A stretch of 64,000 nucleotides of DNA from CAZASK01 sp964487845. Its GTDB lineage: Bacteria > Chlamydiota > Chlamydiia > Chlamydiales > FEN-1388. The notes below the pieces were generated by a model that saw nothing but the letters and a program-made list of their open reading frames with translations, searched no databases and was not told the origin of the DNA. The translations under genes and the position numbers were made by a program. The stretch spans positions 21,896 through 85,895 of the forward strand of contig CAZASK010000005.1 in assembly GCA_964487845.1 (NCBI GenBank), in the 5' to 3' direction. This document shows, piece after piece, positions 43,546 to 53,146 of the stretch (position 1 is the first letter of the stretch; every line of letters starts with the position of its first letter).

Positions 43546-44490
43546 ATGCAGCTGTTTTTCTTTTTTTTAATGCTGTTGGTCATAGAAATGGCCGGTATCG
43601 CGAGTGCAGAGGAGCCCGCTTGTACGTTTTCTTTATCTACAGGAAAACGTACAGACAGCCTCTCATGGAGTGTCTCTGGTCGCCATGGAGTCCCTAATAT
43701 CTTGGCAGAACTCGACTACAAACATCTTAAAACTCGCACCTACAACTTCGCCTGCAACATACGAAAAAATAATACCCTCTTTCACCTTTTCTGCAGCTAT
43801 GGCGAACTGAGGCGCGGGACTATGCGTGACTCGGATTATATGGCAAATAATAGAAGACAAGAGGTATCACGCTCTCACGCCCAGGTAACTGGCAGCTATA
43901 GTGCCGATTTCATGGCTCTTCTTGGAAGGCAATTTTTTTCTGAAAATCCCCTCTCTTGTACTCCTCTTATCGGATATTCCTACTCTTGCATGCGCATACG
44001 GGCAGAGCATGCTGTACAAAGGCGTATTTTTGACTTTCTTCGATCAAGGCCTATGGTGGTAAAACAAAAAATTGCTCATTTAAATAGCACCTATAAGGCA
44101 TGCTGGGATTCTCCTGTACTTGGAATTCGAATTGACTACTGCCACCCAGCCGCGTCCCAACTTCATCTCTACGGACAATATCTTTATTATGGCCACATGC
44201 GCTATCACGGTATTGGATTTTGGAATTTGAGACAAAACGAACTCAAAGGATCTTTTCATCATAGAGCCAAGCGCTCACATGGCCATGGTAAGCAATGGCA
44301 AGTGGGCATTGCCTATTCTTTTATCAATCAAATTACTCTTTCTCTCGATTACACGTGTGCCACGCTGACCACCAAAAAAGGGAAAGACACATCTCAGAGC
44401 CGTACAACTCACAAAAAATTAGAAATTCCTCTCAGAAAAGTCTCTGCACACTCTTCTGAAGTCAGACTAGCGCTGGGATATGCATTTTAA
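43546..44490 (+). CDS. Outer-membrane beta-barrel protein (Protochlamydia Pom-like)
   Basis: 314 aa. Signal peptide ending IASAEE, then SLSWSVSGRHGVPNILAELDY, which matches the pattern of Protochlamydia outer-membrane/omptin-like proteins (LSW.IAG....PNILSEL.W). Alternating beta strands with aromatic residues (LHLYGQYLYYGHMRYHGIGF) continue to a terminal Phe (LALGYAF), the usual OMP end. It starts three bases after glyQS, possibly co-transcribed. Probably a porin or structural OMP in the outer membrane. Confidence 0.75.
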   Translation: MQLFFFFLMLLVIEMAGIASAEEPACTFSLSTGKRTDSLSWSVSGRHGVPNILAELDYKHLKTRTYNFACNIRKNNTLFHLFCSYGELRRGTMRDSDYMANNRRQEVSRSHAQVTGSYSADFMALLGRQFFSENPLSCTPLIGYSYSCMRIRAEHAVQRRIFDFLRSRPMVVKQKIAHLNSTYKACWDSPVLGIRIDYCHPAASQLHLYGQYLYYGHMRYHGIGFWNLRQNELKGSFHHRAKRSHGHGKQWQVGIAYSFINQITLSLDYTCATLTTKKGKDTSQSRTTHKKLEIPLRKVSAHSSEVRLALGYAF

Positions 44491-44499
44491 CACGCCTCC

Positions 44500-44910
44500 T
44501 TACGGTAAAAAGCGCTCTCGATAGGCTTCTTTATTAGCCACATAGGGACAAAAATTGCGGCGCCGTTTTGCAATAAAGCGATAGATACAGTCATACGGAT
44601 AGAGAAAAATAGAAGGCAAAGTGCCCAGCATTCCCAATATCTTCCAGCCTCCTCCTATTGCGAATAAACAGCGAAATATCGCACGACTCCAGTAAGAGCA
44701 ATGACGCGTATCCCCCACTTTTTCCAAAAATACGATGCTGTCTATCGGTGGAATAGTTTTTCTCCATGCTGTGAGCTCAGCTTGCGCGGTAGCTCCAGAG
44801 AGAGGTGCAAAAAAAAGCCTACCTCTTGTATCGAGCTTGAGCAAAAGCTGAACTGCGAAATTACACAGCCCGCATACGTCATCATAAAACACAATGTACT
44901 GCTGCGTCAT
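44500..44910 (-). CDS. DCC-family thiol-disulfide oxidoreductase-like protein (DUF393)
   Basis: 136 aa. IVFYDDVCGLCNFAVQLLLK gives the DCC motif (D-x2-C-x2-C), and GGWKILGMLGTLP with a C-terminal YRFIAKRRR segment completes the family pattern. Thioredoxin-like redox partner of unknown substrate. Its ATG overlaps the dnaG TGA (ATGA), so it is translated from the primase transcript. Confidence 0.83.
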   Translation of the reverse strand: MTQQYIVFYDDVCGLCNFAVQLLLKLDTRGRLFFAPLSGATAQAELTAWRKTIPPIDSIVFLEKVGDTRHCSYWSRAIFRCLFAIGGGWKILGMLGTLPSIFLYPYDCIYRFIAKRRRNFCPYVANKEAYRERFLP

Positions 44911-46682
44911 AATACTACCTTCGGCGGCGATTTTTTCAGTTCATCAAATCTTCTTACGAGAGCTAATACCTCGTCATCTCCTGCCATTCCAGAGTGAATT
45001 TTTACTTTGATGAGCTCTCTTTCTTGCATCCAGTTGCGTTCTTTTATCTTTTGAATAGTATTCACAAATAGATCTCGCGCTTTTTCACGATTTACTTTTT
45101 TATTCAAAATAAGAGAGAGGTAATCGGAAAATTCTTCCGCTTCAACTTGTGGAGCACACTCAACAAGGTCAAATGGTTTTCCCGCCTCTGCCTTCTGAAG
45201 TATCTCTTTATACACCATCTGTGATAGCGGTTCTTTAAAATCATCTATGCTCAAATTTTTTTGCACAACATGAAGCATCTCGGGCAACATATCACGGCAG
45301 ACGATCAACCAGCGCAGTAGATCTGTCTCTAAAATCCTATTTGGGTCGATGCTTTTGAGCGGCGTAACTACAGCAGACTGTTTTGCAACAGCACCTCTTT
45401 GCGGCAAATCCAAGCCAACCAGATCTTCTGGCAGCCCCAAAATGCGCGCTGCTTTTTTCAAGCTTTCGTGTACCATCACAGAATTAGTCCACTCCGCTAC
45501 CTTCGCCTTCACTTCATCGACTATCTTTTGTTTTTCTGCAGGCGACTGTGGATTATATTTTTGTGATAGCTCATGAATAAAAAAGGCTAGATATTCTTTA
45601 CTTGCAAGAAGCTCACGTGTTACCGCGCAAGGCCCCTCTTTTGCTAGCAGTAGATCCGGGTCCATGTCCGAATCAACGACAGCTACCATCACCTCTATCC
45701 CTGCTTTTTGAAAATGGTGGCCCGTTTTTATGGCAGCCTCTCTCCCTGCTTTATCGCCATCAAATAAAAGATACACACGTGTTGCACCCAGACGCTGCAG
45801 CTCTCGCACATGATCCTCACCAAAAGCAGTCCCCAGTGACGCCACCGTATAGTCAAAGCCATGATAGATAAGCTGCAATGCGTCAAGCTGGCCTTCTACA
45901 ATGATAGCATGCCCTTCTTTTGCAATCCGCTTTCTCGAGTGGTGGAGACCAAAGAGCACCTTTGACTTTTTAAACAGAGGAGTCTCTCTTGTGTTGATAT
46001 ATTTACCGCCAAAAACTTCATCACGAATTTTTCTTGCAGAAAAGCCTATGCAGCTTCCCGTTGCATCATGGATAGGGAAAGTAATACGCTCTTGAAAAAA
46101 ATCGCGAACCTGACCTCCTCGCACTGCAAAAAGACCCGCCTCTATCATCTCCTCATCTGTAAAACGCTTGGATCGTAAAAATGACTGCAGCAACCCCTCT
46201 TGACGTGGTGCTAAGCCGATTTGGAAGGCTTGGATAAAGGGTAAATCAAGACCTCGCTTCATCAGATATCGAACAGCTACAACACCCTCTTCAGAGTAGA
46301 GAAGATAGTGTTGAAAAAAGCTAACTGCTGCATCGAGTGCTTCTTTCAGCCGCGATCGACTCACTCCCTTTTCTTCTTTGGCATCTTGCGCTTCTAAGAC
46401 CACAGAAAAGCGATCTGCAAGATAAGCGACAGCATCAGAAAAGGTCATACGCAAATGCTGCATCAAAAATTGGATGGCATCGCCATGCGCCCCGCAGCCA
46501 AAGCAATGGTAGTGAGTATCCCCACTTTGAACAACAAAAGAAGGCGATTTTTCGTCATGGAAAGGGCAAAGAGCCTTGTAAGAGCCGCCGGCTTTCTTGA
46601 GCTGCAGATGAGATCGCAAAACATCGACTAAATCAACTTTTTGCCTGAGTATATCAAGACTTTCTTTTGTATAACGAGACAT
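44907..46682 (-). CDS. dnaG: DNA primase
   Basis: 591 aa. N-terminal zinc finger CPFHDEKSPSFVV...HCFGCGAHGDAI (CHC2 type), a central RNA polymerase domain and a TOPRIM domain (IIVEGQLDALQL; YLLFDGDKAG). C-terminal DnaB-interacting helical part. It makes primers for replication. Corresponds to C. trachomatis CT794, close to glyQS as here. Divergent from recD2. Confidence 0.94.
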   Translation of the reverse strand: MSRYTKESLDILRQKVDLVDVLRSHLQLKKAGGSYKALCPFHDEKSPSFVVQSGDTHYHCFGCGAHGDAIQFLMQHLRMTFSDAVAYLADRFSVVLEAQDAKEEKGVSRSRLKEALDAAVSFFQHYLLYSEEGVVAVRYLMKRGLDLPFIQAFQIGLAPRQEGLLQSFLRSKRFTDEEMIEAGLFAVRGGQVRDFFQERITFPIHDATGSCIGFSARKIRDEVFGGKYINTRETPLFKKSKVLFGLHHSRKRIAKEGHAIIVEGQLDALQLIYHGFDYTVASLGTAFGEDHVRELQRLGATRVYLLFDGDKAGREAAIKTGHHFQKAGIEVMVAVVDSDMDPDLLLAKEGPCAVTRELLASKEYLAFFIHELSQKYNPQSPAEKQKIVDEVKAKVAEWTNSVMVHESLKKAARILGLPEDLVGLDLPQRGAVAKQSAVVTPLKSIDPNRILETDLLRWLIVCRDMLPEMLHVVQKNLSIDDFKEPLSQMVYKEILQKAEAGKPFDLVECAPQVEAEEFSDYLSLILNKKVNREKARDLFVNTIQKIKERNWMQERELIKVKIHSGMAGDDEVLALVRRFDELKKSPPKVVL

Positions 46683-46781
46683 CTTACCACTTCATTTGTA
46701 TATTCAGACGACAGTATATCGTATTTGAATATAAAGATAACTGGTGTTTATAATTTTTTGAGCTGCTACCATCTCTTCCTT

Positions 46782-48923
46782 ATGGAAGAAATAACAGGCT
46801 CAGTCGAGCACCTCACCTACTGCGATGAAGAGAGCCACTTTACTGTGGCGCAACTCATCTCTTCTCAAAAAAAGCCGATCTCCATCGTCGGCGTGCTTCC
46901 CGCGATACAGATAGGAGAAATCATACGCTGCACTGGCGAGTGGAAGCGCCACCCCAAACATGGTCTGCAATTTGAAGTGTCGAGCTATGAGCTCGAACTA
47001 CCAAAAGATGCCGCCTCCATTGAAAAATTTCTCGGATCTGGTGCCATTCGAGGTATCGGCCCCTCATTCGCAAACAAAATAGTGCAACTATTTGGCAACC
47101 ACACACTCGATGTTATCGATAAATGGCCGGACAGATTAGACGAAGTAAAAGGTTTGGGGGAAAAGAGGAAAGAGGCACTCATTCAATCCTGGAAAGAGCA
47201 TAAAACACTCCAAGAAGTGGTGATCTTTTTACAAGGGTATGGCATCAGCCGAGCTTACGCTCGGAAAATTCTACGCACCTACGGCAGTCATGCCCTTCAA
47301 AAAATACGAGAGAATCCTTATCAGCTTGCAAAAGATGTACATGGCATTGGCTTTCGCCTCGCAGACGAGATAGCAAAACACCTGGGATTTACCCATGACT
47401 TTCCTGAGAGGATTCAAGCTGGAATCGACTATTCTTTGTTTGAAATTTCTCAAGAAGGTCATGTCACCTTCCCTCTCGACCTCTTCATTGAGCGGACCAA
47501 AAATATTCTTGAAGTAGACGCCTCAGCAATCAAAACAGCACTTGGCCACATGCTTGATAAAGAGCTTGTGGAAATTCGAAAAAAACCATGCGGCACGCTC
47601 TATGTGTGGGCAAAGACACTCTTTGTCTGTGAACAGGGCATTGCAGTGGAAACAATGCGACTCAAAAAGCACCCATCTGGAGTGCGCGATGTCATCATAG
47701 ACAAGGCAATTGCATGGGTCGAAGAAAAACTTCATATCCACTTTGCCCCAGAACAGCAAGCCGCTATCCAGCAAGTGCTGCAAGAGAAGGTCTCTATTAT
47801 TACAGGCGGACCAGGTACTGGAAAAAGCACCATCACAAAAGCACTTGTCGGCATCTTCTCAAAGCTTACTTCAAAAATCATCCTTGCCGCCCCAACAGGA
47901 CGTGCCGCAAAACGACTCACTGAAATTACAACGATGTATGCTTCTACTATTCATCGCATTTTAAAATATGACTTTCTCACCAATAATTTTAAATACAACA
48001 GAGACAACCCTATTGATGCAGATCTCATCATCATCGATGAATCAAGTATGATTGATACCTATTTAATGTATCAGCTTCTACGCGCGATCCACAACAAAAC
48101 AAGAGTAGTAATCATTGGTGATAGTAATCAGCTCCCAAGCGTAGGCCCAGGAAACGTCTTAAAAGATCTCATCGCCTCAAAGCAAATTCCAGTCACACAA
48201 CTTACGGCAATATTTCGTCAGGCAAAGGGCTCTAGCATCATCGTGAACGCCCATCGTATCAATGAAGGAAAGATGCCCTATACAAAGAACTTCGATCGCT
48301 CCGATTTCTTATTTGTCGAAGCCAAAGAGCCTGCTGTCGTCACCCAGACTATTCTTGAGCTCGCTACAAAAAAAATACCTGAGCGTTATGGCTTTGATCC
48401 AAAAAAAGATGTGCAAGTGCTTGCTCCAATGAGAAAAGGCATTTGCGGCATTGACGCCCTGAACCACGAACTCCAAAACATCCTCACACCCCCTACTGAG
48501 CATGCAAAACCATCCTTCACCCATTTCCGAATTGGAGACAAGGTGATGCAGCTCAAAAACAATTATCAAAAAGAGGTGTTTAATGGAGACATCGGCTTTG
48601 TAAAGTGGATCAACGAAGTAGAAAAAGAGCTTCTCGTCACGGTAGATGAAAGAGACGTCGTCTATACAATTGCCGAGTTAGATGACCTCGTCCTTGCCTA
48701 TGCTGTCTCTATCCACAAATATCAAGGAAGTGAATGCCCTTGTATTGTGATGCCCGTCCACACCACACACTTCAAGATGCTCACAAAAAACCTTCTCTAC
48801 ACTGGGGTGACGAGAGGGAAAAAGCTCGTGATCGTGGTTGGCACAAAACAAGCTCTCGCTATTTCTGTACGCAACCAAGATGTAGAAGCTCGCTATACAG
48901 GCCTCACAGAGGCATTTATATAG
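46782..48923 (+). CDS. recD2: RecD2-type ATP-dependent DNA helicase
   Basis: 713 aa from ATG 46782 (MEEITGSVEHLTY, the OB-fold N-terminus); the frame runs upstream to 46641 but overlaps dnaG. Helix-hairpin-helix region (about residues 85-180), Walker A TGGPGTGKSTI, Walker B IIIDESSMID and the C-terminal helicase motif SIHKYQGSECP. RecD2 is a 5'-3' helicase in repair, not part of RecBCD. The C-terminal codon ATA and TAG stop lie in the start of palindrome D. Confidence 0.92.
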   Translation: MEEITGSVEHLTYCDEESHFTVAQLISSQKKPISIVGVLPAIQIGEIIRCTGEWKRHPKHGLQFEVSSYELELPKDAASIEKFLGSGAIRGIGPSFANKIVQLFGNHTLDVIDKWPDRLDEVKGLGEKRKEALIQSWKEHKTLQEVVIFLQGYGISRAYARKILRTYGSHALQKIRENPYQLAKDVHGIGFRLADEIAKHLGFTHDFPERIQAGIDYSLFEISQEGHVTFPLDLFIERTKNILEVDASAIKTALGHMLDKELVEIRKKPCGTLYVWAKTLFVCEQGIAVETMRLKKHPSGVRDVIIDKAIAWVEEKLHIHFAPEQQAAIQQVLQEKVSIITGGPGTGKSTITKALVGIFSKLTSKIILAAPTGRAAKRLTEITTMYASTIHRILKYDFLTNNFKYNRDNPIDADLIIIDESSMIDTYLMYQLLRAIHNKTRVVIIGDSNQLPSVGPGNVLKDLIASKQIPVTQLTAIFRQAKGSSIIVNAHRINEGKMPYTKNFDRSDFLFVEAKEPAVVTQTILELATKKIPERYGFDPKKDVQVLAPMRKGICGIDALNHELQNILTPPTEHAKPSFTHFRIGDKVMQLKNNYQKEVFNGDIGFVKWINEVEKELLVTVDERDVVYTIAELDDLVLAYAVSIHKYQGSECPCIVMPVHTTHFKMLTKNLLYTGVTRGKKLVIVVGTKQALAISVRNQDVEARYTGLTEAFI

Positions 48924-49084
48924 TCGATTAAATTTTCGATGGCGCATTTTCACCGCGTCAAAGCTCTCGGGATTAAACGATCATAAATGGCTCCATATTT
49001 TAATATTGGGCCATTTATGATCGTTTAATCCCGAGGCTTTCACGCAGGTCAAAATGCTCCATCCAAAATTTAATCGACTATATA
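48917..49084. repeat. Fold-back (MITE-like) palindrome D, 168 bp
   Basis: TATATAGTCGATTAAATTTT on both outer arms, with a second perfect inner inversion CTCGGGATTAAACGATC...GATCGTTTAATCCCGAG. It lies exactly between the convergent recD2 and metG. Both genes use ATA-TAG within its ends as their last codon and stop. TATATA borders both sides of the GTCGATT arms and could be a target duplication. Probably also ends both transcripts. Confidence 0.85.
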
Positions 49085-50751
49085 GAGCTCTCAAGAAGCT
49101 GTATCTCTTGGGCAACCTCTGCATCTTCGATTCTTCGAAACAAAACTTTTGGCTCTTGCAATACGCCCATCGGAAGCTGCAATCCTTTTTCGAACGTACA
49201 CTCTTCGATAGATCCTGGCATTCCCAAAAAGCTCCAGATCAAATTCGCCGCCTGTGGAACCACACATGATGAACAAAGAGCAAGCCTTCGTATACACTCA
49301 AGACAGGCATAGAGTGTTGTCTCCATACTTTCTCTCGTTTCCTCACTCTTTGCTGCCTTCCATGGCTTTTTTAAATCAAAGTATCCATTTCCTAGTTGCG
49401 CAAGCTCCATAATCAGCTGACACGCACGGCGCACTCGAAAACTGGAAAAACTCGCCTTGATTTCTTCAAATTTTGAGTCAATATTTCGCAAAAATTCCTC
49501 ATCTTCCAAAGAGAGAGTTCCTTGCTTTGGTAAAGATCCAGGCAGCTCTTTCCTCACAAATGTCAACACACGATGGACAAAGTTGCCAAATTTTCCTGCT
49601 AAGTCACTATTGACACGCATTTGAAAATCTTTCCAGGTAAACTCAGAATCTTGAGATTCTGGAGCATTTGAACAGATGGCGTAACGAATTTGATCAGCAG
49701 AATATCTTTCAAGTGCCTGCTTGAGGTCTATATACCATCCATCTGACTTACTAAATTGTCTGCCCTGCAAGTTATAAAACTCATTAGCGACCAATTCATC
49801 CACAAGTTTATACGGGGTGTTTTGCCCCATCGTCATTGCAGGAAAAATCACCGCATGAAATGGAATATTATCTTTTCCAACAAACTGAACAAGCTTCGTT
49901 TCTTGATCCAACCAATATTTTTCCCACGCTTTTTTGTCGCCATGAGCTATCGCCCACTCTTTTGTCGCCGAGATATACCCGATAGGCGCTTCAAACCACA
50001 CATAGAGCACTTTTCCAGCCCCTCGCTCATGAGGAACGGGAATACCCCAATAGGTATCTCGTGTAATAGCCCTCGGTCTTACATCGTCGATATAACTTTT
50101 TACAAAGTTCACGACATTGGGCTTCCACTCCTTTGTACTCAGCCAGCTAGCCAGTTTTTCTTTCATCAGATCGAGCCTGAGATACCAATTTGTTGTCTTC
50201 TTTAGGATAAGCGGATTATTGGTTAGCTTTGATCTTGGCTGCAATAAATCTGTTGCTTCATAACTTGCTCCACACTTTGTGCATTCATCTCCTCGTGCTT
50301 GCTCAAAGCCACATTTCGGACAAGTTCCTACAACATAACGATCCGCTAGAAATTTCTCGTCTTGAGGAGAGTAGAGCTGCTCAGATTCTCTTTCTTCTAC
50401 AAAACCATTTGCCAATAAGTCAAAAAAGTACTGCTGCGTTGTCTCTACATGGCCTGGCCATGTGGTTCTCGAGTAATGATCAAATGAGACTGCCATTTTT
50501 TGAAATAGCGCTTCATTTTCTTTGTGATATATGTCTACATGCTGCTGAGGCGATCGCTTTGCCACTTCAGCACTCATAGAAACTGCAATGCCATATTCAT
50601 CAGATCCTGAAATGAAAAGCACATCGTGACCTGATAGGCGCATGAATCTTGCATAACAATCCGCAGGCAGATATGCCCCCGCCAAATGGCCAAAATGAAT
50701 ATTTCCGTTTGCGTAAGGGAGCGCTGCTGTAATAAGAATTTTTTGAGTCAT
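49078..50751 (-). CDS. metG: Methionyl-tRNA synthetase
   Basis: 557 aa. Class I signature HIGH as HFGH (PYANGNIHFGHLAGAYLPAD), KMSKS as FSKS (QFSKSDGWYID), and zinc knuckle TCPKCGFEQARGDECTKCG. A C-terminal anticodon-binding domain is present, with no EMAP-type extension. It charges tRNA-Met. Same position as C. trachomatis CT032 beside recD; overlaps the next gene upstream by 4 bases. Confidence 0.95.
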   Translation of the reverse strand: MTQKILITAALPYANGNIHFGHLAGAYLPADCYARFMRLSGHDVLFISGSDEYGIAVSMSAEVAKRSPQQHVDIYHKENEALFQKMAVSFDHYSRTTWPGHVETTQQYFFDLLANGFVEERESEQLYSPQDEKFLADRYVVGTCPKCGFEQARGDECTKCGASYEATDLLQPRSKLTNNPLILKKTTNWYLRLDLMKEKLASWLSTKEWKPNVVNFVKSYIDDVRPRAITRDTYWGIPVPHERGAGKVLYVWFEAPIGYISATKEWAIAHGDKKAWEKYWLDQETKLVQFVGKDNIPFHAVIFPAMTMGQNTPYKLVDELVANEFYNLQGRQFSKSDGWYIDLKQALERYSADQIRYAICSNAPESQDSEFTWKDFQMRVNSDLAGKFGNFVHRVLTFVRKELPGSLPKQGTLSLEDEEFLRNIDSKFEEIKASFSSFRVRRACQLIMELAQLGNGYFDLKKPWKAAKSEETRESMETTLYACLECIRRLALCSSCVVPQAANLIWSFLGMPGSIEECTFEKGLQLPMGVLQEPKVLFRRIEDAEVAQEIQLLESSI

Positions 50752-51374
50752 AACACTTCTTCTATTGATTCAAAGTCTGGCTTTTTGACAACAAGGACCT
50801 CAAAATAGGTTCCTGGAGCCACAAGCCATCCCAAAAATGTTTTTGTTGTCATATCGACATATAAGGGACCTGGCTTCATTACTGCATAGTATTGCTCTGC
50901 ATTTTGTGGAAATCGATTTCTCGACGAGTGCTCCATTTGATATGCAGGAATTTCACGATGATGTAATTTCACAATCCCCTTCTGTTCTTCTGTAAGACTC
51001 CCCCATGACACCCAGTTTCCCGGATATCGCTCATTGATATAACGAGGAGTGAGTCGCACGATTTCACCACGCATCACAGCGTTGGGGATAATACGTCCTG
51101 TTTCACGGCATACGGCAGCTTTCGACATCTCGAAAGGTGGATTTTCAGGCTGCGGTAAGCTTTTTACAAACTCCTCTATCTGCTTGGCTATAGAAAAGGG
51201 CATATCCACACCAAGCATCATTGGCTTTTTGCTAAAGGGACTTACCGTACCCCTTTTTTTTGCAACCCACCATCCAAAGAAAAGAACGCCTGCCATGAAG
51301 ATCAATACAAAGAAAAAAGCGAGCAGCAATACCCAAACCGCGCTTTGGCCTAATTCTTCGATCGATCCATTCAT
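50748..51374 (-). CDS. Membrane-anchored protein of unknown function
   Basis: 208 aa. One transmembrane helix near the N-terminus (VWVLLLAFFFVLIFMAGVLFFG), then a soluble domain with a few Trp and Tyr residues (RYPGNWVSWGSL; YYAVMKPGPLYVD). No family recognised. Lies between the omega-like gene and metG, overlapping metG by 4 bases (ATGA), so it is part of the yicC-gmk-rpoZ-like-metG transcript. Confidence 0.65.
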   Translation of the reverse strand: MNGSIEELGQSAVWVLLLAFFFVLIFMAGVLFFGWWVAKKRGTVSPFSKKPMMLGVDMPFSIAKQIEEFVKSLPQPENPPFEMSKAAVCRETGRIIPNAVMRGEIVRLTPRYINERYPGNWVSWGSLTEEQKGIVKLHHREIPAYQMEHSSRNRFPQNAEQYYAVMKPGPLYVDMTTKTFLGWLVAPGTYFEVLVVKKPDFESIEEVL

Positions 51375-51377
51375 TAC

Positions 51378-51599
51378 CTACTCCTCATCTCTGTCATCTT
51401 CTCCAGGGACTTCCCTTCCTGCTGCAATATCTGTCAAAATATCAGATGCGAGGTTGTGAGAATGGAATTTTCCTGACTCACGACCTGATAGCGTAACGTC
51501 TGTTGCAATCCCTATAGCATAACGGACAAGATCAAACTGACTTTTAAACTTTTTAAGCAACGACTCATTTGTCAGCCGATCTGTAGGATTTTTCTTCAT
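51378..51599 (-). CDS. Small RNA-polymerase omega-like protein
   Basis: 73 aa. FDLVRYAIGIA and NLASDILTDIAAGREV fit the omega (RpoZ) pattern of FDLV...A......A..EI..G.I, and gmk-rpoZ adjacency is widespread. C. trachomatis has a small gene at the same place (CT031). The match is weak because the usual N-terminal TVEDC motif is missing. It overlaps the end of gmk by 4 bases. Confidence 0.55.
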   Translation of the reverse strand: MKKNPTDRLTNESLLKKFKSQFDLVRYAIGIATDVTLSGRESGKFHSHNLASDILTDIAAGREVPGEDDRDEE

Positions 51600-52204
51600 G
51601 CTTTCTCCTTTTGCACTCTGTGCGTTTCAGCAATATATATACTTCTTAAAATTTGGTATGCTCTCTCTAAATCGTCATTGACAATCACATAATCGTAACG
51701 AGAGGCTGTTGTTATCTCATCTTCTGCTCGATCGAGTCGGTATTGCATCGATTGCGCTGTTTCACTGCCACGCTTGATAAGTCTCTTTTTTAATTCTTGT
51801 AGAGAAGGCGGCATGATAAAAATATACACAGCTTCACATACTTTCATCAAAGTCTCGGCGCCTTGAGTGTCGATAATCAAAAAAATGTTTTTTCCTACAT
51901 TTTTTACAGCCTCAATATACTCTTTATCAGTTCCATATCGATATCCAAAATTGGTAACATGCTCTAAAAAGTGCCCCTGCTGCAATTTCTCTTCGAACTG
52001 CTCTTCTGAGACAAAACAGTAGTGAATGCCTGCCACTTCGTTTACGCGCTGTGGACGCGTAGTCCACGATACATTTAATACCGCTGTCTCGAACTCTGCG
52101 ACTAGCTTTTCTACAAGCGTTGTTTTACCAGCTCCTGCAGGCGCGCTTACAACGAAAGTAAGTCCTTTTTCTCTCGAGCTCAACAAACGATCACTATTCG
52201 ACAT
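51596..52204 (-). CDS. gmk: Guanylate kinase
   Basis: 202 aa. P-loop SAPAGAGKTTLVEKL, the GMP-binding region WTTRPQR (usual STTRPxR altered) and GIHYCFVSEEQFE, and IDTQGAETL. Converts GMP to GDP. Follows yicC with an 11-base overlap and precedes the omega-like gene. Confidence 0.92.
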   Translation of the reverse strand: MSNSDRLLSSREKGLTFVVSAPAGAGKTTLVEKLVAEFETAVLNVSWTTRPQRVNEVAGIHYCFVSEEQFEEKLQQGHFLEHVTNFGYRYGTDKEYIEAVKNVGKNIFLIIDTQGAETLMKVCEAVYIFIMPPSLQELKKRLIKRGSETAQSMQYRLDRAEDEITTASRYDYVIVNDDLERAYQILRSIYIAETHRVQKEKA

Positions 52205-53084
52205 TTTGCACTTGCTCTCTCATTTTCTCAATTTCTGCTTTGATCAATATAATATCTGTACTTATAAGCGACTCCTGCGCTTTGGACCCTATTGTATTAG
52301 CCTCTCGTAAAAGCTCTTGCAATACAAATTCAATCAGCTTTCCCGAGCTCTCTTTGCTTTTGAGAATTTGACCTATGTGCGCAAGATGATAGGTAAAACG
52401 ACTTACTTCTTCTGCAATATCGACTTTATCCGCAAAATGGATCATCTGTTTGCTGATGGCATTTTCATCTAAAGCCCCTTCATGCATCTCTAAATTCGAG
52501 GAAAGCTCCTGCAGCCGTTTTTTATATGCAGCTATTACAGTAGGCATACGCTTTGCTATTGCCATTATCCGCTTTTTCATCTCAGAGAGGCGTCGCTCAA
52601 ATTCCTTTTGGATATAGCCGCCTTCTTTTATTTTCATCGTGTGTAGTTGAGCAAGAGAGCGTTTTGCTACATCAAGAAGGGCTGTACGCAGTTTTTCATC
52701 CGCTTTTTTTAACTTTTGAATGGTGATTACCTGTTCTTTTTGCACGCTCGCTACCCATAGCTGCTCCGCAAGAGAAGAAGATAAGCCAAGTTCGCCTACT
52801 AACGTAGCCAGACTCATTTGTAATTTTTTAGCGAGGGGCATGGAAATCTGCACATCATAGGGCAGCTCCTCTTTGTAATGGATCGCACAATGAAGCGTTA
52901 TCTGCCCGCGGCCGATACTCGTAGAAAGAAGAGATCGAAGATCTGACTCGAAAGCCAACGCTTCTTGCGGCAGCTGACACTGGATATCCAAATGCTTTCT
53001 GTTGACTGACTGCATCTCGACAGTGATATCAAATTTTTTAAACTGCTTTTCAAATCTACTGTAAGCAGTCATGCTTTTTAACAT
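52194..53084 (-). CDS. yicC: YicC-family endoribonuclease
   Basis: 296 aa from ATG 53084 (GAGGA site upstream); the frame extends to 53285 but the N-terminus MLKSMTAYSRFE and the TVEMQSVNRKHLDI segment identify the true start. A C-terminal DUF1732 region (ELLREANTIGSKAQESLIS) is conserved. YicC proteins are stress-related endoribonucleases. First gene of the yicC-gmk operon. Confidence 0.9.
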   Translation of the reverse strand: MLKSMTAYSRFEKQFKKFDITVEMQSVNRKHLDIQCQLPQEALAFESDLRSLLSTSIGRGQITLHCAIHYKEELPYDVQISMPLAKKLQMSLATLVGELGLSSSLAEQLWVASVQKEQVITIQKLKKADEKLRTALLDVAKRSLAQLHTMKIKEGGYIQKEFERRLSEMKKRIMAIAKRMPTVIAAYKKRLQELSSNLEMHEGALDENAISKQMIHFADKVDIAEEVSRFTYHLAHIGQILKSKESSGKLIEFVLQELLREANTIGSKAQESLISTDIILIKAEIEKMREQVQNVE

Positions 53085-53146
53085 ATCTATTCCTCTAATG
53101 GTGTGAGTATACATAAAAATCTTATTGATGTACACTTCGTAGCCAT

